From the NCBI GenBank assembly GCA_013995675.1, contig VWRR01000010.1, positions 186,001 to 250,000 of the forward strand: DNA of 64,000 nucleotides, written 5' to 3'. This document shows positions 20,837 to 30,684 of this stretch, in pieces. Each line of letters begins with the position of its first letter. Positions within the stretch are counted from its first letter, which is position 1. A program made the translations under genes and the position numbers. The notes below the pieces were generated by a model that was given only the letters and a program-made list of their open reading frames with translations, did not search any database and was not told the origin of the DNA. This DNA is from Cyanidiococcus yangmingshanensis (Eukaryota > Rhodophyta > Bangiophyceae > Cyanidiales > Cyanidiaceae).

Positions 20837-22238
20837 CGAAAAATCTAGAATGAAACCAACGTAGTCCCTTGGGCCAAAAGAACCAACCAAAGCTTAATAT
20901 GCTTCAAAATAGCAAGCGGTGGTCGAGTCGCGCACAAACGTGCACGTAGAGTCCGAAGAAAGGCTTGCCGAGTTCTCGCGCTTTCTCTGTCGTCGGCAAC
21001 GTTTGGCGACCAATGGATAATCTTAGGCGCACGCTCGAGACGGCGCCGCTGCCGCCCGTAGCTAAAGTACCAAAAATCTGCACGTACAGAGCAACGAGCG
21101 GGTACGCTGTTTGGTGTCCTGAGCGACTGGAAAGCCAACCTGTCTTGGCCGACTACGGCCAAACTTTGCTCCCTGAAGCCACCACCAGCAGGTATATTTT
21201 CGCGAAAGAAAAGCGCCTCGCTTCCCCGATCAACTCAATGGAAACTCTTGTGAGTCACAACAGGAGGCACCAGTGAGAGCCAATCAACAGGAACGCGACT
21301 ACGAGCTCTCGCGAGCTGACTTCCAGTGGATGGACATCCGGTCGTGGAGGATATTCGACCGGGAAGGGCACACGCGCGCGCCAAATCAACCCAGCTGCGA
21401 CGTAGCTTCGATGGCGCGGCCGGCTCAGCAGTCAGTGAAGCCAAGGCTATCGAAAGAGACGCACCCTCATCACGTTTTGCTCAACATCAGTCAGTGCCAC
21501 GATGGTTCCTAACTGAGCTCGAGGTGAAGGAACTGCTCGCTATGCGGATCAGATCGACACAGGTGTTTGGGAGCACGTTATAGAAAAGAGGCCTTGGATA
21601 TCGACAACGTCGCCTGCGTCCTCGCGGCTCACCGGACAGAACAACCGGCCACGGAATCGAATCCATGGCGAAAAAATATTGTTGGAGAAGGTGCTGGATC
21701 AAAGAACCTTTCTGCAAAAGATGACAATCCGTTGGAGTCGCGATGACCGCCCTTCATGCGCGGTTGATTCCGCATGCCAAGTGCATGGCTGTCTCTGATT
21801 CTTGAATGATGGCTCTCAATGAGATTCAAAAGCTTCGTGTTCTATAACGAGCTCGGGTTCACTGGTCAGAAACGGCTCTCATAGGTCGCCTGAAAAAAAC
21901 GCACGATCATTTTCCAGACTACAGGGAGACCAAATATTGTGCGATACTCAAACCATTCTCCAAGGATATGAGGGGCATTCTCAACGTGCAACGAACCAAA
22001 GATTCCATTCACGCATCTCTAGTCGACGTTCTCAAAAGCCACCGATTCGCACAGTCAAATCAAGGAGCTACGGGAAGCTCGTGCGGGGAAGGCCCAAGCT
22101 CCGTGGACCATTCGCGTGCCCGAACGAGGGCGTTGCGAGGCCACTGTGCGCGCACCCTCACTAGGACGTCTTTCGCCGGAAACAAGGCGCGTAACCGCTC
22201 TATTCCTGTTTGGAACTACGCGCTCTGAACCTCATCGT
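20837..22238. other. 1.4 kb intergenic between divergent genes
   Basis: Lies between the SUN-protein start (minus) and the YIF1 start (plus), so it should hold both promoters. Frames of up to 105 codons on each strand overlap and match nothing known. Confidence 0.5.
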
Positions 22239-23542
22239 ATGAACGGAACGAGTTATCCTTGGAAAAATGAGTTACAGACGTCTGGTAGAGCTGGTACGCC
22301 AGATGGGATGCCACCGCCTCCGTCCCGACTGAGGGTACCGAGTGCACCGGCGCAGTCAGCACAAGGGCCTAACGGCACCACGGTGCTGTACACGGACACC
22401 CGTTTCCACACTGAACCACTTTCGTCTCAGGCGGTCGGGGGTATGCATGCAGGTGATGTAGCTGGTATGATGAACGCGGGTGCTGGATGGCAGCCAACCA
22501 CCGGAAGCGGCGTCGGTACTCCCGCAGGCACTTCGTTCGTGCCCGTGTCCGTGTCGAGCCAAGGTAACAGTTTGGGCCAGGTTCGCCTGAGATCCGACTC
22601 TTCTGGCTCTTTGACCCAGAGGACGAATATTTACGGTCAGCAGTATTGGACGCATATGTTAGGCAGCGGCCAAGCTTTCACTTCCATGGTAAGTCAGTTC
22701 GCTCGGGTCGCTTGGCTCAACGTCAGCGGCGCGTCTCCAACGAGCCACACCGGACGGGAGCACACCCTGATATGACGAGCAGTGTGCACAGTTTGACGTT
22801 TTGTGGAATACCGAAAGCTTACTTTCAGGTCGATGTAAGTTATGTGCTGCGAAAGCTCTGGATCCTCTTTTTCCCTTTCCGACATCGTTCCTGGTCACGG
22901 AAGCGAAAGTTGTTAGATCCGTTTGCGAACCCTATCGATGCGGACTCGGTCAACCAGGCTGCGGGACAACGATTATTGCCGCCGAGCGAAGACCTGAACG
23001 CTCCGGATCTTTACATCCCTGTGATGTCGTTCGTAACCTATGTGCTGCTCATCGGTTTGCTCCGCGGAACCGAAGGTAAGTTTACTCCTCAGGTCATGGG
23101 CGAATGGGCGTCAATGGGCCTCATTACTGTCGTACTCGAGGTGCTGCTTATACGAGTCAGCCTTTTCCTGGCGCAGAGCCCCCGTGTGGTCTGGGTTGAC
23201 CTAGTAGCGTACTCAGGCTACAAGTTTGTGGGTCTCGCTTTCTCAACGACATGCGCTTTGCTTGCGTCCTTTTTACCATCTGGACGAATCTACGTATCGC
23301 TCGCCGTGCTGCTGTATGTCTCACTAATGATGGGTCTATTCTTGCTGCGATCTTTCAGAAGGCTTCTCCGATCGGATACGCAGTCCGGTGACGTTTCCAT
23401 GCCTTCGTCGTTCGATACGCATTTATGGGATGCCCAGCACGCGCGACGAAACTACGTCTTGCTTTTCATCGCACTGCTTCAGATCCCCATTTATCTACTG
23501 CTCGGTGTGCGAACGTGGGCGCGCCTGGGACCCTCGAACTAG
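22239..23542 (+). CDS. YIF1: YIF1-family Golgi/ER membrane protein, probable intron
   Basis: Yif1 partners Yip1 and Rab/Ypt GTPases in ER-to-Golgi vesicle traffic. ATG 22239 opens a Pro/Ser/Gly-rich N-terminus ending YGQQYWTHMLGSGQAFTSM. The conserved membrane domain is in another frame: YFQVDVSYVLRKLWILFFPF, LNAPDLYIPVMSFVTYVLL, VVLEVLLIRVSLFL and VAYSGYKFVGLAF, with about five membrane segments as in human YIF1A. A textbook donor GTAAGT lies at 22689. A pyrimidine-rich acceptor CTTACTTTCAG ends at 22828. This 140-nt intron preserves frame and yields 387 residues. Caution: I-P-K-A-Y-F-Q just before that acceptor resembles the family's K-x-Y-F-x-V-D and would be lost, so a nearer acceptor or an indel is possible. 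Confidence 0.85.
22689..22828 (+). other. Candidate spliceosomal intron in YIF1
   Basis: A GTAAGT donor directly after an in-frame ATG codon and a CTTACTTTCAG acceptor are in phase 0, joining the two YIF1 frames exactly. A branch-like TTTGACG lies about 30 nt before the acceptor. It would be the only intron I can support in the window. The last intronic bases could encode conserved YIF1 residues, so the acceptor is uncertain. Confidence 0.5.
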
Positions 23543-24136
23543 CATTTCGCGAGCACCTTGACGTTCGTCCCCGGCCCCCGTAATCAGAGGAAGCGTATCT
23601 GCTCCAGATCTGAGTAATGCAAATCGATCCGCAGAGCTTGATGCGGTGGACCTCGCCTTGCCCGCCAAATCCGCCCTCCATTGCTGCGCAGATTCCGTTT
23701 TGCCGACCAAGGGTGGTACTTGATGCGCAGCCATGATTCTGGTGCAGCATACGCCCGGTCCCAAAGCCAGTGTGCGCATAAGTATGCTTCCCATTGTCCG
23801 ATTCGGAAATGAGCATGGCGTCCGAACAAGGGGGCAGCCTTTTACATGCCTTCACTGGTGCGGTAGATGTTCTTTATGTCGCATCGTTCGAGAGCCGCTT
23901 ACGCACCGCAGACCGCACCATATCGGTGATCGGTTGATGACGGCCTCAACGGAGACGATGGCGTCCCTGTCATTGGACACCGCCGAATGATGGATTTCGC
24001 TGTACATTTGCTCCACCTTTGTTCGTAAATGAGTCGTTTACCTTTCGGAGACGACGCGGCCGTCGGTCTTCTAGCAACCACACTCATCGCCTAATTTTGA
24101 ACTAGTGTCAGGATTCATTCTCGGTTGCGAGACGTC
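23543..24136. other. Intergenic, no gene seen
   Basis: Separates YIF1 from plastid EF-P, both on the plus strand. Overlapping minus-strand frames of 80-130 codons extend into the 3' part of YIF1 or match nothing known. Confidence 0.5.
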
Positions 24137-24922
24137 ATGCAACCGGCTCCAGGATTTGTGAACGCCTACACTTTTAGAGTTGGTTCTGTGCAACCCACAG
24201 ATGCACGGCGCTCACTTGCTTGTAGGGCTCGGCTGGGCGTTTGCCCAACAGCGAAAACTCGGGGAACTGTGCTGCGACCAGCACCGGGGCGCACGAGTGC
24301 ACTTGACGCCTGGCGAAGACAGTCGCACCGCGCATACCAGCACAGGAGACATAGTCTTCGCATGGATATAAGTTCGAACGATTTTCGGGTGGGTCTGACG
24401 ATCGAGGTCGATGGATCGCCGTTCAAAGTGATTGAACACTTGCACGTCAAGCCTGGAAAGGGCGCTGCTTTTGTTCGGACGAAACTGAAGAACCTACTGA
24501 CCGGAAACAGCATGGAGCGTACTTTCCGTGCTGGCGAGTCCGTCCCAGAGGCGCAGGTGGAGAAAGTTGAAATGCAGTACACCTATGCGGAGGAAAGCGA
24601 CTACGTATTCATGAATATGACGACATTCGAGGAGGAACGTATCCCGGCGAGTACGGTTGGCGATACAGCCAAATATCTCCGCACTGGACAAGATGTCTCC
24701 GTGACCAAATGGAACGGGAAGCCGATTGAGGTAGAGGTTCCGACGACGATGACGCTTGAAGTAGTTGAGACGGATCCAGGTGTTCGAGGGAATACTGCGC
24801 AGGGAGGCTCGAAGCCGGCAAAGCTCGAGACTGGCGTCGTCATCCAGGTGCCCTTGTTCATCAACGTCGGAGAGAAAGTCAAGGTAGATACGAGAACAGG
24901 TACATATCTCTCTCGAGGATAG
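24137..24922 (+). CDS. efp: Elongation factor P, plastid type
   Basis: EF-P binds between the P and E sites of bacterial-type ribosomes and relieves stalling at polyproline. ATG 24137 gives 261 residues. About 75 residues of Arg/Ala/Thr-rich, acid-poor leader fit a chloroplast transit peptide. The mature part starts MDISSNDFRVGLTIEVDG. It has three beta-barrel domains: a KOW-like domain I with HVKPGKGAAFVRTKLKN, where the Lys in P-G-K-G is the bacterial modification site; domain II around YVFMNMTTFEEERIP; and domain III ending VPLFINVGEKVKVDTRTGTY, the classical EF-P C-terminal signature. The full-length bacterial architecture rules out eIF5A. Plastid rather than mitochondrial location is inferred from the leader and family habit. 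No EF-P lysine-modifying enzyme is nearby. Confidence 0.95.
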   Translation: MQPAPGFVNAYTFRVGSVQPTDARRSLACRARLGVCPTAKTRGTVLRPAPGRTSALDAWRRQSHRAYQHRRHSLRMDISSNDFRVGLTIEVDGSPFKVIEHLHVKPGKGAAFVRTKLKNLLTGNSMERTFRAGESVPEAQVEKVEMQYTYAEESDYVFMNMTTFEEERIPASTVGDTAKYLRTGQDVSVTKWNGKPIEVEVPTTMTLEVVETDPGVRGNTAQGGSKPAKLETGVVIQVPLFINVGEKVKVDTRTGTYLSRG

Positions 24923-25732
24923 AGGACATCAATGAAGACGGCATGTATACGGGCGCTCCGAAACAGCGCATGAGGCGCAACATCCCTGATCAGAATTCAT
25001 AGCCAACTCTGTGAAACGCATTCTGCACAAACGAATGCACCCGCATGACTGAATTTTTCACAAGGTCCCAAGTGATGACAAGCGTTCAGGATATAGCGTA
25101 CATGAGCGATGACGGAAACAGCGAGAACAACAGAGACGTGGAATTTCATGGACAACTCGAGCGAGGCTGGCTCGCCCAGATTCGATGAGACACCGACGAG
25201 CCCTGCACTCAATCAGTGTCACGAAGGACTGAAACGCAGTTTGAACTCAATCAGACACAATTCAGATACAGGTTTTTGGCATGATTGGCTTATGATAGGA
25301 ATGGATGCAACTTTATGGGGAGGATTCTTGTCGAACCTCATCGGGTATGTCTACGGGGGAGCAGCAGCGAGTGCGCACGGGCCTAGTATCCGATGAGTCA
25401 CCATCTGGTCCATTGACCGAAGCCTCTTGCGAGGATGACGATCAGAGATATCAGATAAACTGCTTCAGGTGAGATTCGTTCGCATGTGGAAAGTATTGAG
25501 CGGTTTGCGATGACAATGGAAGGCTTTTCGGTGCCGTCGTCTACGACCAGAACAGTCGTCCTTGCCGTCTCTCTCTCGTACATAACGCTTTCCTCTCGGC
25601 TCTGAGAAATATCAGTGCAGTGCATGACGTCGAGTCGACGTTGCCTAAAACAGGTCCCGAAATCGTGCAAGAACTCGCGGTTTACCAGAGGAATGCAGTG
25701 ATGGTTACATTCGAAGGAGCCTTGCATGCGCC
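24923..25732. other. Intergenic, one doubtful small ORF
   Basis: Lies between EF-P and phosphoglycerate mutase 3' ends. A 95-codon ATG frame (25109-25396, plus) ends in a Gly/Ala-rich hydrophobic stretch but has no recognised relatives; a minus frame at 25398-25727 begins without ATG. Confidence 0.45.
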
Positions 25733-27529
25733 TTACAATACATTACCGTTCATCTCTTCCGGGAGCGGCAGTCCCATCACCGAAAGAATCGTTGGTGCCA
25801 CATCGGCCAAGGTGCCTTTGGCGCGTTCCTTCTTAAAATGCAGCTTGCCCTCTGGGTCTGCGAGGATAAAAGGCACAAAGTTGGTCGTATGCGAGGTTAT
25901 TGGTTTGCCATCCTTGGTAAGCATACTTTCCGCGTTCCCGTGATCCGACGTGACGAAAAGCACATAGCCATGCTCTTGGCAGGCCTTCCAGATCTGGCCG
26001 ATAACGCGATCGCAATGAGTGCATGCCACCACGGCAGCCTCGTAGACTCCAGTGTGGCCGACCATATCGGGTGCAGCCAAATTGCACATGATGAACGCGT
26101 ATTTTCCGGTTTTCATGGCCTCAATCAACGCATCACCGACCTCGTACATAGACATTTTCGGCTCCAAGTCATAGGTGGGTACTTTGGGCGATGGAACCAA
26201 CTTGCGATCTTCGCCTTTGAAAGGTTTTTCAACGCCTCCATTGAAAAAGAATGTTACATGCGCGTACTTTTCAGTTTCCGCTGTATGGAACTGGAGCAAA
26301 TCATGTTTCCCGATCCACTCTGCGAGCACATTTTTCATCTCAACTGGCGGAAAGAGCACCGGGAAGGGAAACCGTATGTCGTACTCAGACATACAGTAGA
26401 TGCCCAGTTCCGAGGGAACATTCACCTTCGTTTCGTAAGGTGCTGGTTGTCCCAACGTCTGCACAATCTCACGCATGCGATCCGCCCGAAAGTCGAAGAA
26501 AAGAAGCGTATCTTTTGAAGCAATACATCCATCTTTGCACGCAATGATTGGTTTCAGAAATTCATCCGTCTCATTTCGATCGTAGCGCTTCTGAATGGTA
26601 TCCAATACATCGGTGGTGGTCTCGCCTTCACCATTCACGAGGCCACGAAGCGCCAGATCAATTCGATCCCAGCGCTTATCCCGATCCATCGCATAGTAGC
26701 GGCCTGTGCAGCTCGCCAGCTTCATGTTTTCACCGAGATGATGCATGTGTTGGAGAAGTTTTTCAATAAAGCCTTTGCCGCTCTGCGGGTCCGTATCACG
26801 TCCGTCTGTGAACGCATGGACGTAGACTTCCGGGACTTGCGCTTCATGAAGAATTTCCAGCAGTTTGAACAGGTGTCGTTCGTGCGAGTGAACGCCCCCG
26901 TCAGACACCAGACCCAACAGATGCATGCGGCCTTTGGAGACGCTTTTCGCTCGCTCGATCGCCTCTTGCAAAACCTTGTTCTTCGCAAGACTCCCATCTT
27001 TAATGGCCAGATCAATGCGGACAAGATCTTGGTACTGCGGGCGTCCAGATCCAATCGTCAAGTGCCCCACTTCACTGTTTCCCATGACACCCTCTGGGAG
27101 ACCGACAGCGAGTCCAGAGGCATCCAACTCTGCAAAGTTCTGGGCATTGCCATAAAACGCGTCCATGACAGGTGTCTCCGCTGCATGGATCGCATTCCCA
27201 TAATCAGATTCACTGATTCCCCAGCCGTCGATGCATATGAGTACTACAGGACGATCTGCACGTTTCGTCATTACGTTCAACGGCTCTCGTTCGACGACAT
27301 CGACACGAAAGCGGCTCGCCTCGCGACGCATGGCCGACGGCGGCGACGACGTCAGTCGCCCCCGCAGGCCCGCTGGAGACGCCGTGCGATCACCACCGTT
27401 GGCGGAGAGCGTCTCTCGGCCACGGCAGCGGACCCGTTCGGCTGGGTGGCGCCCTGGTGGCTCGTTTTGGCGCGCGGCTCGCCTGCCCGGCGGCGGCGCT
27501 AAGCTTGGCCGTCGAACGGTTGAGCGCAT
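25733..27529 (-). CDS. gpmI: 2,3-bisphosphoglycerate-independent phosphoglycerate mutase
   Basis: Interconverts 3- and 2-phosphoglycerate in glycolysis and gluconeogenesis through a phosphoserine intermediate and two Mn ions. The catalytic region is complete: VVLICIDGWGIS with the first metal Asp, MGNSEVGHLTIGSG with the nucleophilic Ser, GLVSDGGVHSH, FTDGRDTDP, GRYYAMDRDKRWDR, FFDFRADRMREI, FHTAETEKYAHVTFFFNGG, and VTSDHGNAE. Sequence style is that of the bacterial/fungal GpmI group rather than the plant cytosolic type. Three in-frame ATGs are possible: M1, M67 and M87. M87 starts exactly at the core (MTKRADRPVVLICIDG) and would be cytosolic, about 512 residues. The M1 form adds an Arg/Pro/Ala-rich leader that could be a plastid transit peptide, so dual products are conceivable. 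The leader region is very GC-rich. Confidence 0.95.
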   Translation of the reverse strand: MRSTVRRPSLAPPPGRRAARQNEPPGRHPAERVRCRGRETLSANGGDRTASPAGLRGRLTSSPPSAMRREASRFRVDVVEREPLNVMTKRADRPVVLICIDGWGISESDYGNAIHAAETPVMDAFYGNAQNFAELDASGLAVGLPEGVMGNSEVGHLTIGSGRPQYQDLVRIDLAIKDGSLAKNKVLQEAIERAKSVSKGRMHLLGLVSDGGVHSHERHLFKLLEILHEAQVPEVYVHAFTDGRDTDPQSGKGFIEKLLQHMHHLGENMKLASCTGRYYAMDRDKRWDRIDLALRGLVNGEGETTTDVLDTIQKRYDRNETDEFLKPIIACKDGCIASKDTLLFFDFRADRMREIVQTLGQPAPYETKVNVPSELGIYCMSEYDIRFPFPVLFPPVEMKNVLAEWIGKHDLLQFHTAETEKYAHVTFFFNGGVEKPFKGEDRKLVPSPKVPTYDLEPKMSMYEVGDALIEAMKTGKYAFIMCNLAAPDMVGHTGVYEAAVVACTHCDRVIGQIWKACQEHGYVLFVTSDHGNAESMLTKDGKPITSHTTNFVPFILADPEGKLHFKKERAKGTLADVAPTILSVMGLPLPEEMNGNVL

Positions 27530-28220
27530 TCAATACGCTCGAAACGATGAATCATGGCCGAGCGGCAGGTAAAGGTTGGCTTGTTCTCGCTCCAGAGCGC
27601 GTGCTGATGCGTGTATTGCACGGAGGCATCTTGGCTGCCTCGATTAACGAATGCATGGAGCTGGAGGATATGCGGCTTTGGGCGATGGCCTGGAAAAACA
27701 CTACGCTCGATTTGCGTACGTGTTCCACGTGCGAACGGACCGTCACCAGTTTTGTGTATGCGGCACACAGTGCTTGTATCTGCGTAGGATGCTGGTGTCG
27801 CTTCGAGTGTCATGAGCTCCATGGTGCAGCCAGATTCAACGCCTAGCACGGAACTTGGTTCAGGGCGAACGTCGCTTTCGAGCGCAGGCGATTGGTTTCC
27901 ATGCGCTTGTGAAAGGCTCGCGTGGCACAGAACCATTCGTGAATATGAGCGATCTGAGCATTGCGGCATACAGCGTAACGTGAATGCTCCGAATTCAACG
28001 TTTACACGAGTGGGGCATCGCCACGGATCGGTGTTATATTAAATCACCACGACATTGGAACGCACCAGCGATCATGTGAATTCTGGTCCGAGAGTGCGCT
28101 TCATGGTGTGCATCTAGCCGGCCAGTTGGAGCGTTTTCGCCGAACAGCTACAAGCACGCCTGGATCTCTTGGTGGATTTTGCAATCCTCTTTCCAAGCAG
28201 CAGCAATTGGGAGCTTTTGA
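27530..28220. other. Intergenic, doubtful cysteine-rich ORF
   Basis: A plus-strand ATG frame (27547-27846, about 99 codons) has six cysteines in a cluster (CSTCERT then C-I-C-V-G-C-W-C-R-F-E-C), but no family was recognised and a minus frame overlaps it. Nothing else is seen. Confidence 0.4.
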
Positions 28221-29591
28221 TCATAGGGTCCAGTACTGTGGTCCGTAGATGGCGAGTCCCAGAGCGATGCAGGAGACGACACTCACACTAGCGTATGCGT
28301 AGGCATACTCAATGTTTCGTTCCCTGTACAACTCTGCGACAAAGGTAGAGACGGTGCTCAAGCAGCCGCTGAATCCAAGCACAACCGCCTTGAGCATGAC
28401 CGTTGCCCAGTAAGAGGTCGTCCGCAGAAGCACGCCGTCCGCCACAGCGTCCACACAACTCGCCAAAATATTTGCTGAGAGTGTGCCCAAAGGGAGCCAC
28501 GGATGCCTGCCGTTGAGATGAACCGAGAGCTGCCATCGTAAAATCACTCCGAAGGGCGCAAAAATACACGCCATCCAATAGGACTTGCGGGTTTGGTCGT
28601 TGTCCAGGGCTACACCGACCGCCGCCAGTGTCAGCAGTGCTATGCACAAGACTGCCGAGAGCAAGAACGCATAGAAGCGTCGGCGATGAAAAGCGATATC
28701 TTCATGGGAGCCGATGGCAACCTTCGGCCGACGCCGTCCCCATCGCTCATGACCACCTTTTAACGCTGCCGCCGCCCGCGCGGTCTCATCCAACAAGGAC
28801 AGGGAACGTCGTGGCTGCCGAGCCTGTTGCCGAGCTCGTCGGTATTCCTGGTACAAGCGCGCCAACTCGTCGTCACGGGGAGCGTATACTCGAGAAATCA
28901 GGAAATATCGGATAGAGCGCTCTGTGTGCAAACCTAGCGTGAACGAGAAAATGGGAATCTCGAGGCCAATGACCAGAGCGAAGAGCGCACGCAGCCACTG
29001 ATTAGAAGGATTCTTTCCTCGGGCAAACATCGCTACGAGTTGCTGATTCCAGTTTGAAAACGTCGTTAGAGAGCCACAAAGACCCGTCGCCAGCCCCGTG
29101 TGGATGTACGGGAGATGTGCTTGGAATGCATCATCGCTGCCGACCAGGAAGCCAATTAGAAAACTGCCGAGCGCGTTCGGTGGCAGCACTTCAAAAACGG
29201 CGCTATACTGGGAGGTCACTGCTCCAACCGAAGGCCCGAAGAGCAGGTCCAGACCCGTGCGGGCGAGCGTTCCGCCGATGCCGAAGATGCTCATATGAAA
29301 TATATCGTTCAATAGATACGCCAGCCTACTCGACAAGAACCCGGTATTGTATGGGTTCAAGACCTCTGCGGCTGCGGCCACGTTTCGCTGAATACTACTT
29401 CGCTCTGCGAGTGACAGGCGTGGCGAGGTCGCCGCTTTCGTCTCGTCCAGCGCTACTGCAGCCTCAGTGTCGCCATTCTCTATTACCCAGCGTCCATCGG
29501 ATTCATCGTCTCCGATTGGCGCTCGAAGAAAAACGCTTCCAAAAGGATCCTCGGGAGGTGTCTCGTTGGAGCTCACGTGCCCGTCGCTCAT
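28221..29591 (-). CDS. FEX: Fluoride exporter, two-domain FEX/CrcB type
   Basis: Eukaryotic FEX proteins are fused tandem copies of bacterial CrcB (Fluc) that let fluoride leave the cell. ATG 29591 gives 456 residues. After a polar N-terminus of about 85 residues comes the first CrcB half: IFGIGGTLARTGLDLL, PPNALGSFLIGFLVG, and GLCGSLTTFSNWNQ, the signature G-x-x-G-x-x-T-T-F-S. A charged cytosolic linker of about 60 residues follows. The second half has FAPFGVILRWQLSVHLNGR, PLGTLSANILAS and GFSGCLSTVSTFVAEL. Each half has about four membrane helices, as in yeast Fex1. The paired phenylalanine-box motif T-F-S / S-T-F, the essential N in N-A-L-G and the Arg in I-L-R-W-Q are retained. In acidic water fluoride enters as HF, so the gene fits an acidophile. 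Confidence 0.93.
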   Translation of the reverse strand: MSDGHVSSNETPPEDPFGSVFLRAPIGDDESDGRWVIENGDTEAAVALDETKAATSPRLSLAERSSIQRNVAAAAEVLNPYNTGFLSSRLAYLLNDIFHMSIFGIGGTLARTGLDLLFGPSVGAVTSQYSAVFEVLPPNALGSFLIGFLVGSDDAFQAHLPYIHTGLATGLCGSLTTFSNWNQQLVAMFARGKNPSNQWLRALFALVIGLEIPIFSFTLGLHTERSIRYFLISRVYAPRDDELARLYQEYRRARQQARQPRRSLSLLDETARAAAALKGGHERWGRRRPKVAIGSHEDIAFHRRRFYAFLLSAVLCIALLTLAAVGVALDNDQTRKSYWMACIFAPFGVILRWQLSVHLNGRHPWLPLGTLSANILASCVDAVADGVLLRTTSYWATVMLKAVVLGFSGCLSTVSTFVAELYRERNIEYAYAYASVSVVSCIALGLAIYGPQYWTL

Positions 29592-30684
29592 TCGGACAAG
29601 AAGACACGCCGAATGTCGAAGCTAAGACCCAAACGAGTACTCGACAACCGCTTTCGCGAACGCCAACAATTCGTTCTAAGCAAAAGTCTTTCTCGGAGAG
29701 TCGTTAAGGAGACCAAGGCCGTTGCTCAAGTGGAAGCGCTTGGCGGCCGTACCAACCAAACGCCTCGGGGAACAGTGTGTGGTCAGTGCGACTCATGTAA
29801 GTCAGCACCACCACTGGAACGAGCCGGTTCGATCGAATGGCGTTGGCCACGAACGCGCCGGCGTTTAGACACGTTTCGGTTGCGTGGAACGCGCTTCGCC
29901 TCTCCCAGAAACGCGCAGCAATACAGGCGGAGAATGAAATAGAAAGCGATGCTTGTTTATGAATAGATTGATTCGTAAGAGTCTGTGGTCCTGGTGAACG
30001 TCCAAGTCACCGGGCCCGGACGCAGAGCCTCTTGTGACTTCAGCTGGAGTCAGCGCGGCAATACCGCCGAGCAAACTGTTTGGCCGAGAAGATCGAAAGA
30101 TTGCAGTTGTTTCTCGGACAGGTTCGCAGCTCGGCAAGAAAAAGCAGGCATCTTTTAAGCGCTGTACTTATCCAGCTTGGCTGCAGGTTTGCACGGCAGC
30201 TTCGCTAGCTTGTCCCAGTTCAGCGTTTCGCTTGGTGCCAATACCGCGCGGCTATGGTCAAACACTGGCCAGTAACGCGGTCCGAAACTTCAGTTCATTT
30301 GCATTCTGTTGCAAAGTTAAGTTAATGACCTTCAAGTGGCTTAGCGCGCGGAGAATAGGCTCTTACTGCAGGCCCGTGACCCGAAAAGATGCGTTCTGCA
30401 GTTGTCCCCGATTTGTTTCTCTAGGAGGCAACGATCCCTACAGGTCATGTCCGATGTCGACCACGTGCTAGTCGAGTGATCAGTGTTCATCGCTTGACGA
30501 GTGCCTGTCTCACGTTTACCATAACGCCATATCCGCCAACGATGGTTCACTTTACCGCACGAAATTCTTTCGACCATGATTTTGCACTAGCCAGAGTTGG
30601 ATCGCGGTTCGAGTCAATCATTCGCTGCGCAGTTGTCTGGACCTCGTCTACAAACGGCGCTCTCTTTGCGATATCCTCTGAAAT
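29592..30684. other. 1.1 kb intergenic, one doubtful basic ORF
   Basis: An ATG frame on the plus strand (29613-29942, 109 residues) starts only 22 bp from the FEX start. It encodes a very basic protein opening MSKLRPKRVLDNRFRERQQF with a C-G-Q-C-D-S-C motif. No family was recognised; it may be real or chance. The rest shows nothing. Confidence 0.4.

Noticed and set aside
25838-26518. 226-codon frame antisense to phosphoglycerate mutase
   Set aside because: It is the complement of a strongly conserved enzyme and has no homology of its own; a shadow of codon bias.
26738-27502. 254-codon frame antisense to the 5' half of phosphoglycerate mutase
   Set aside because: Same reason: antisense shadow, ending in an Arg-rich readout of the GC-rich leader.
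27499-27969. 156-codon minus-strand ORF upstream of phosphoglycerate mutase
   Set aside because: No domain or leader recognised, and it overlaps an equally open plus frame.
30600-30630. B-box-like GGTTCGAGTC on the plus strand
   Set aside because: No complementary T stem and no A-box at a suitable distance.
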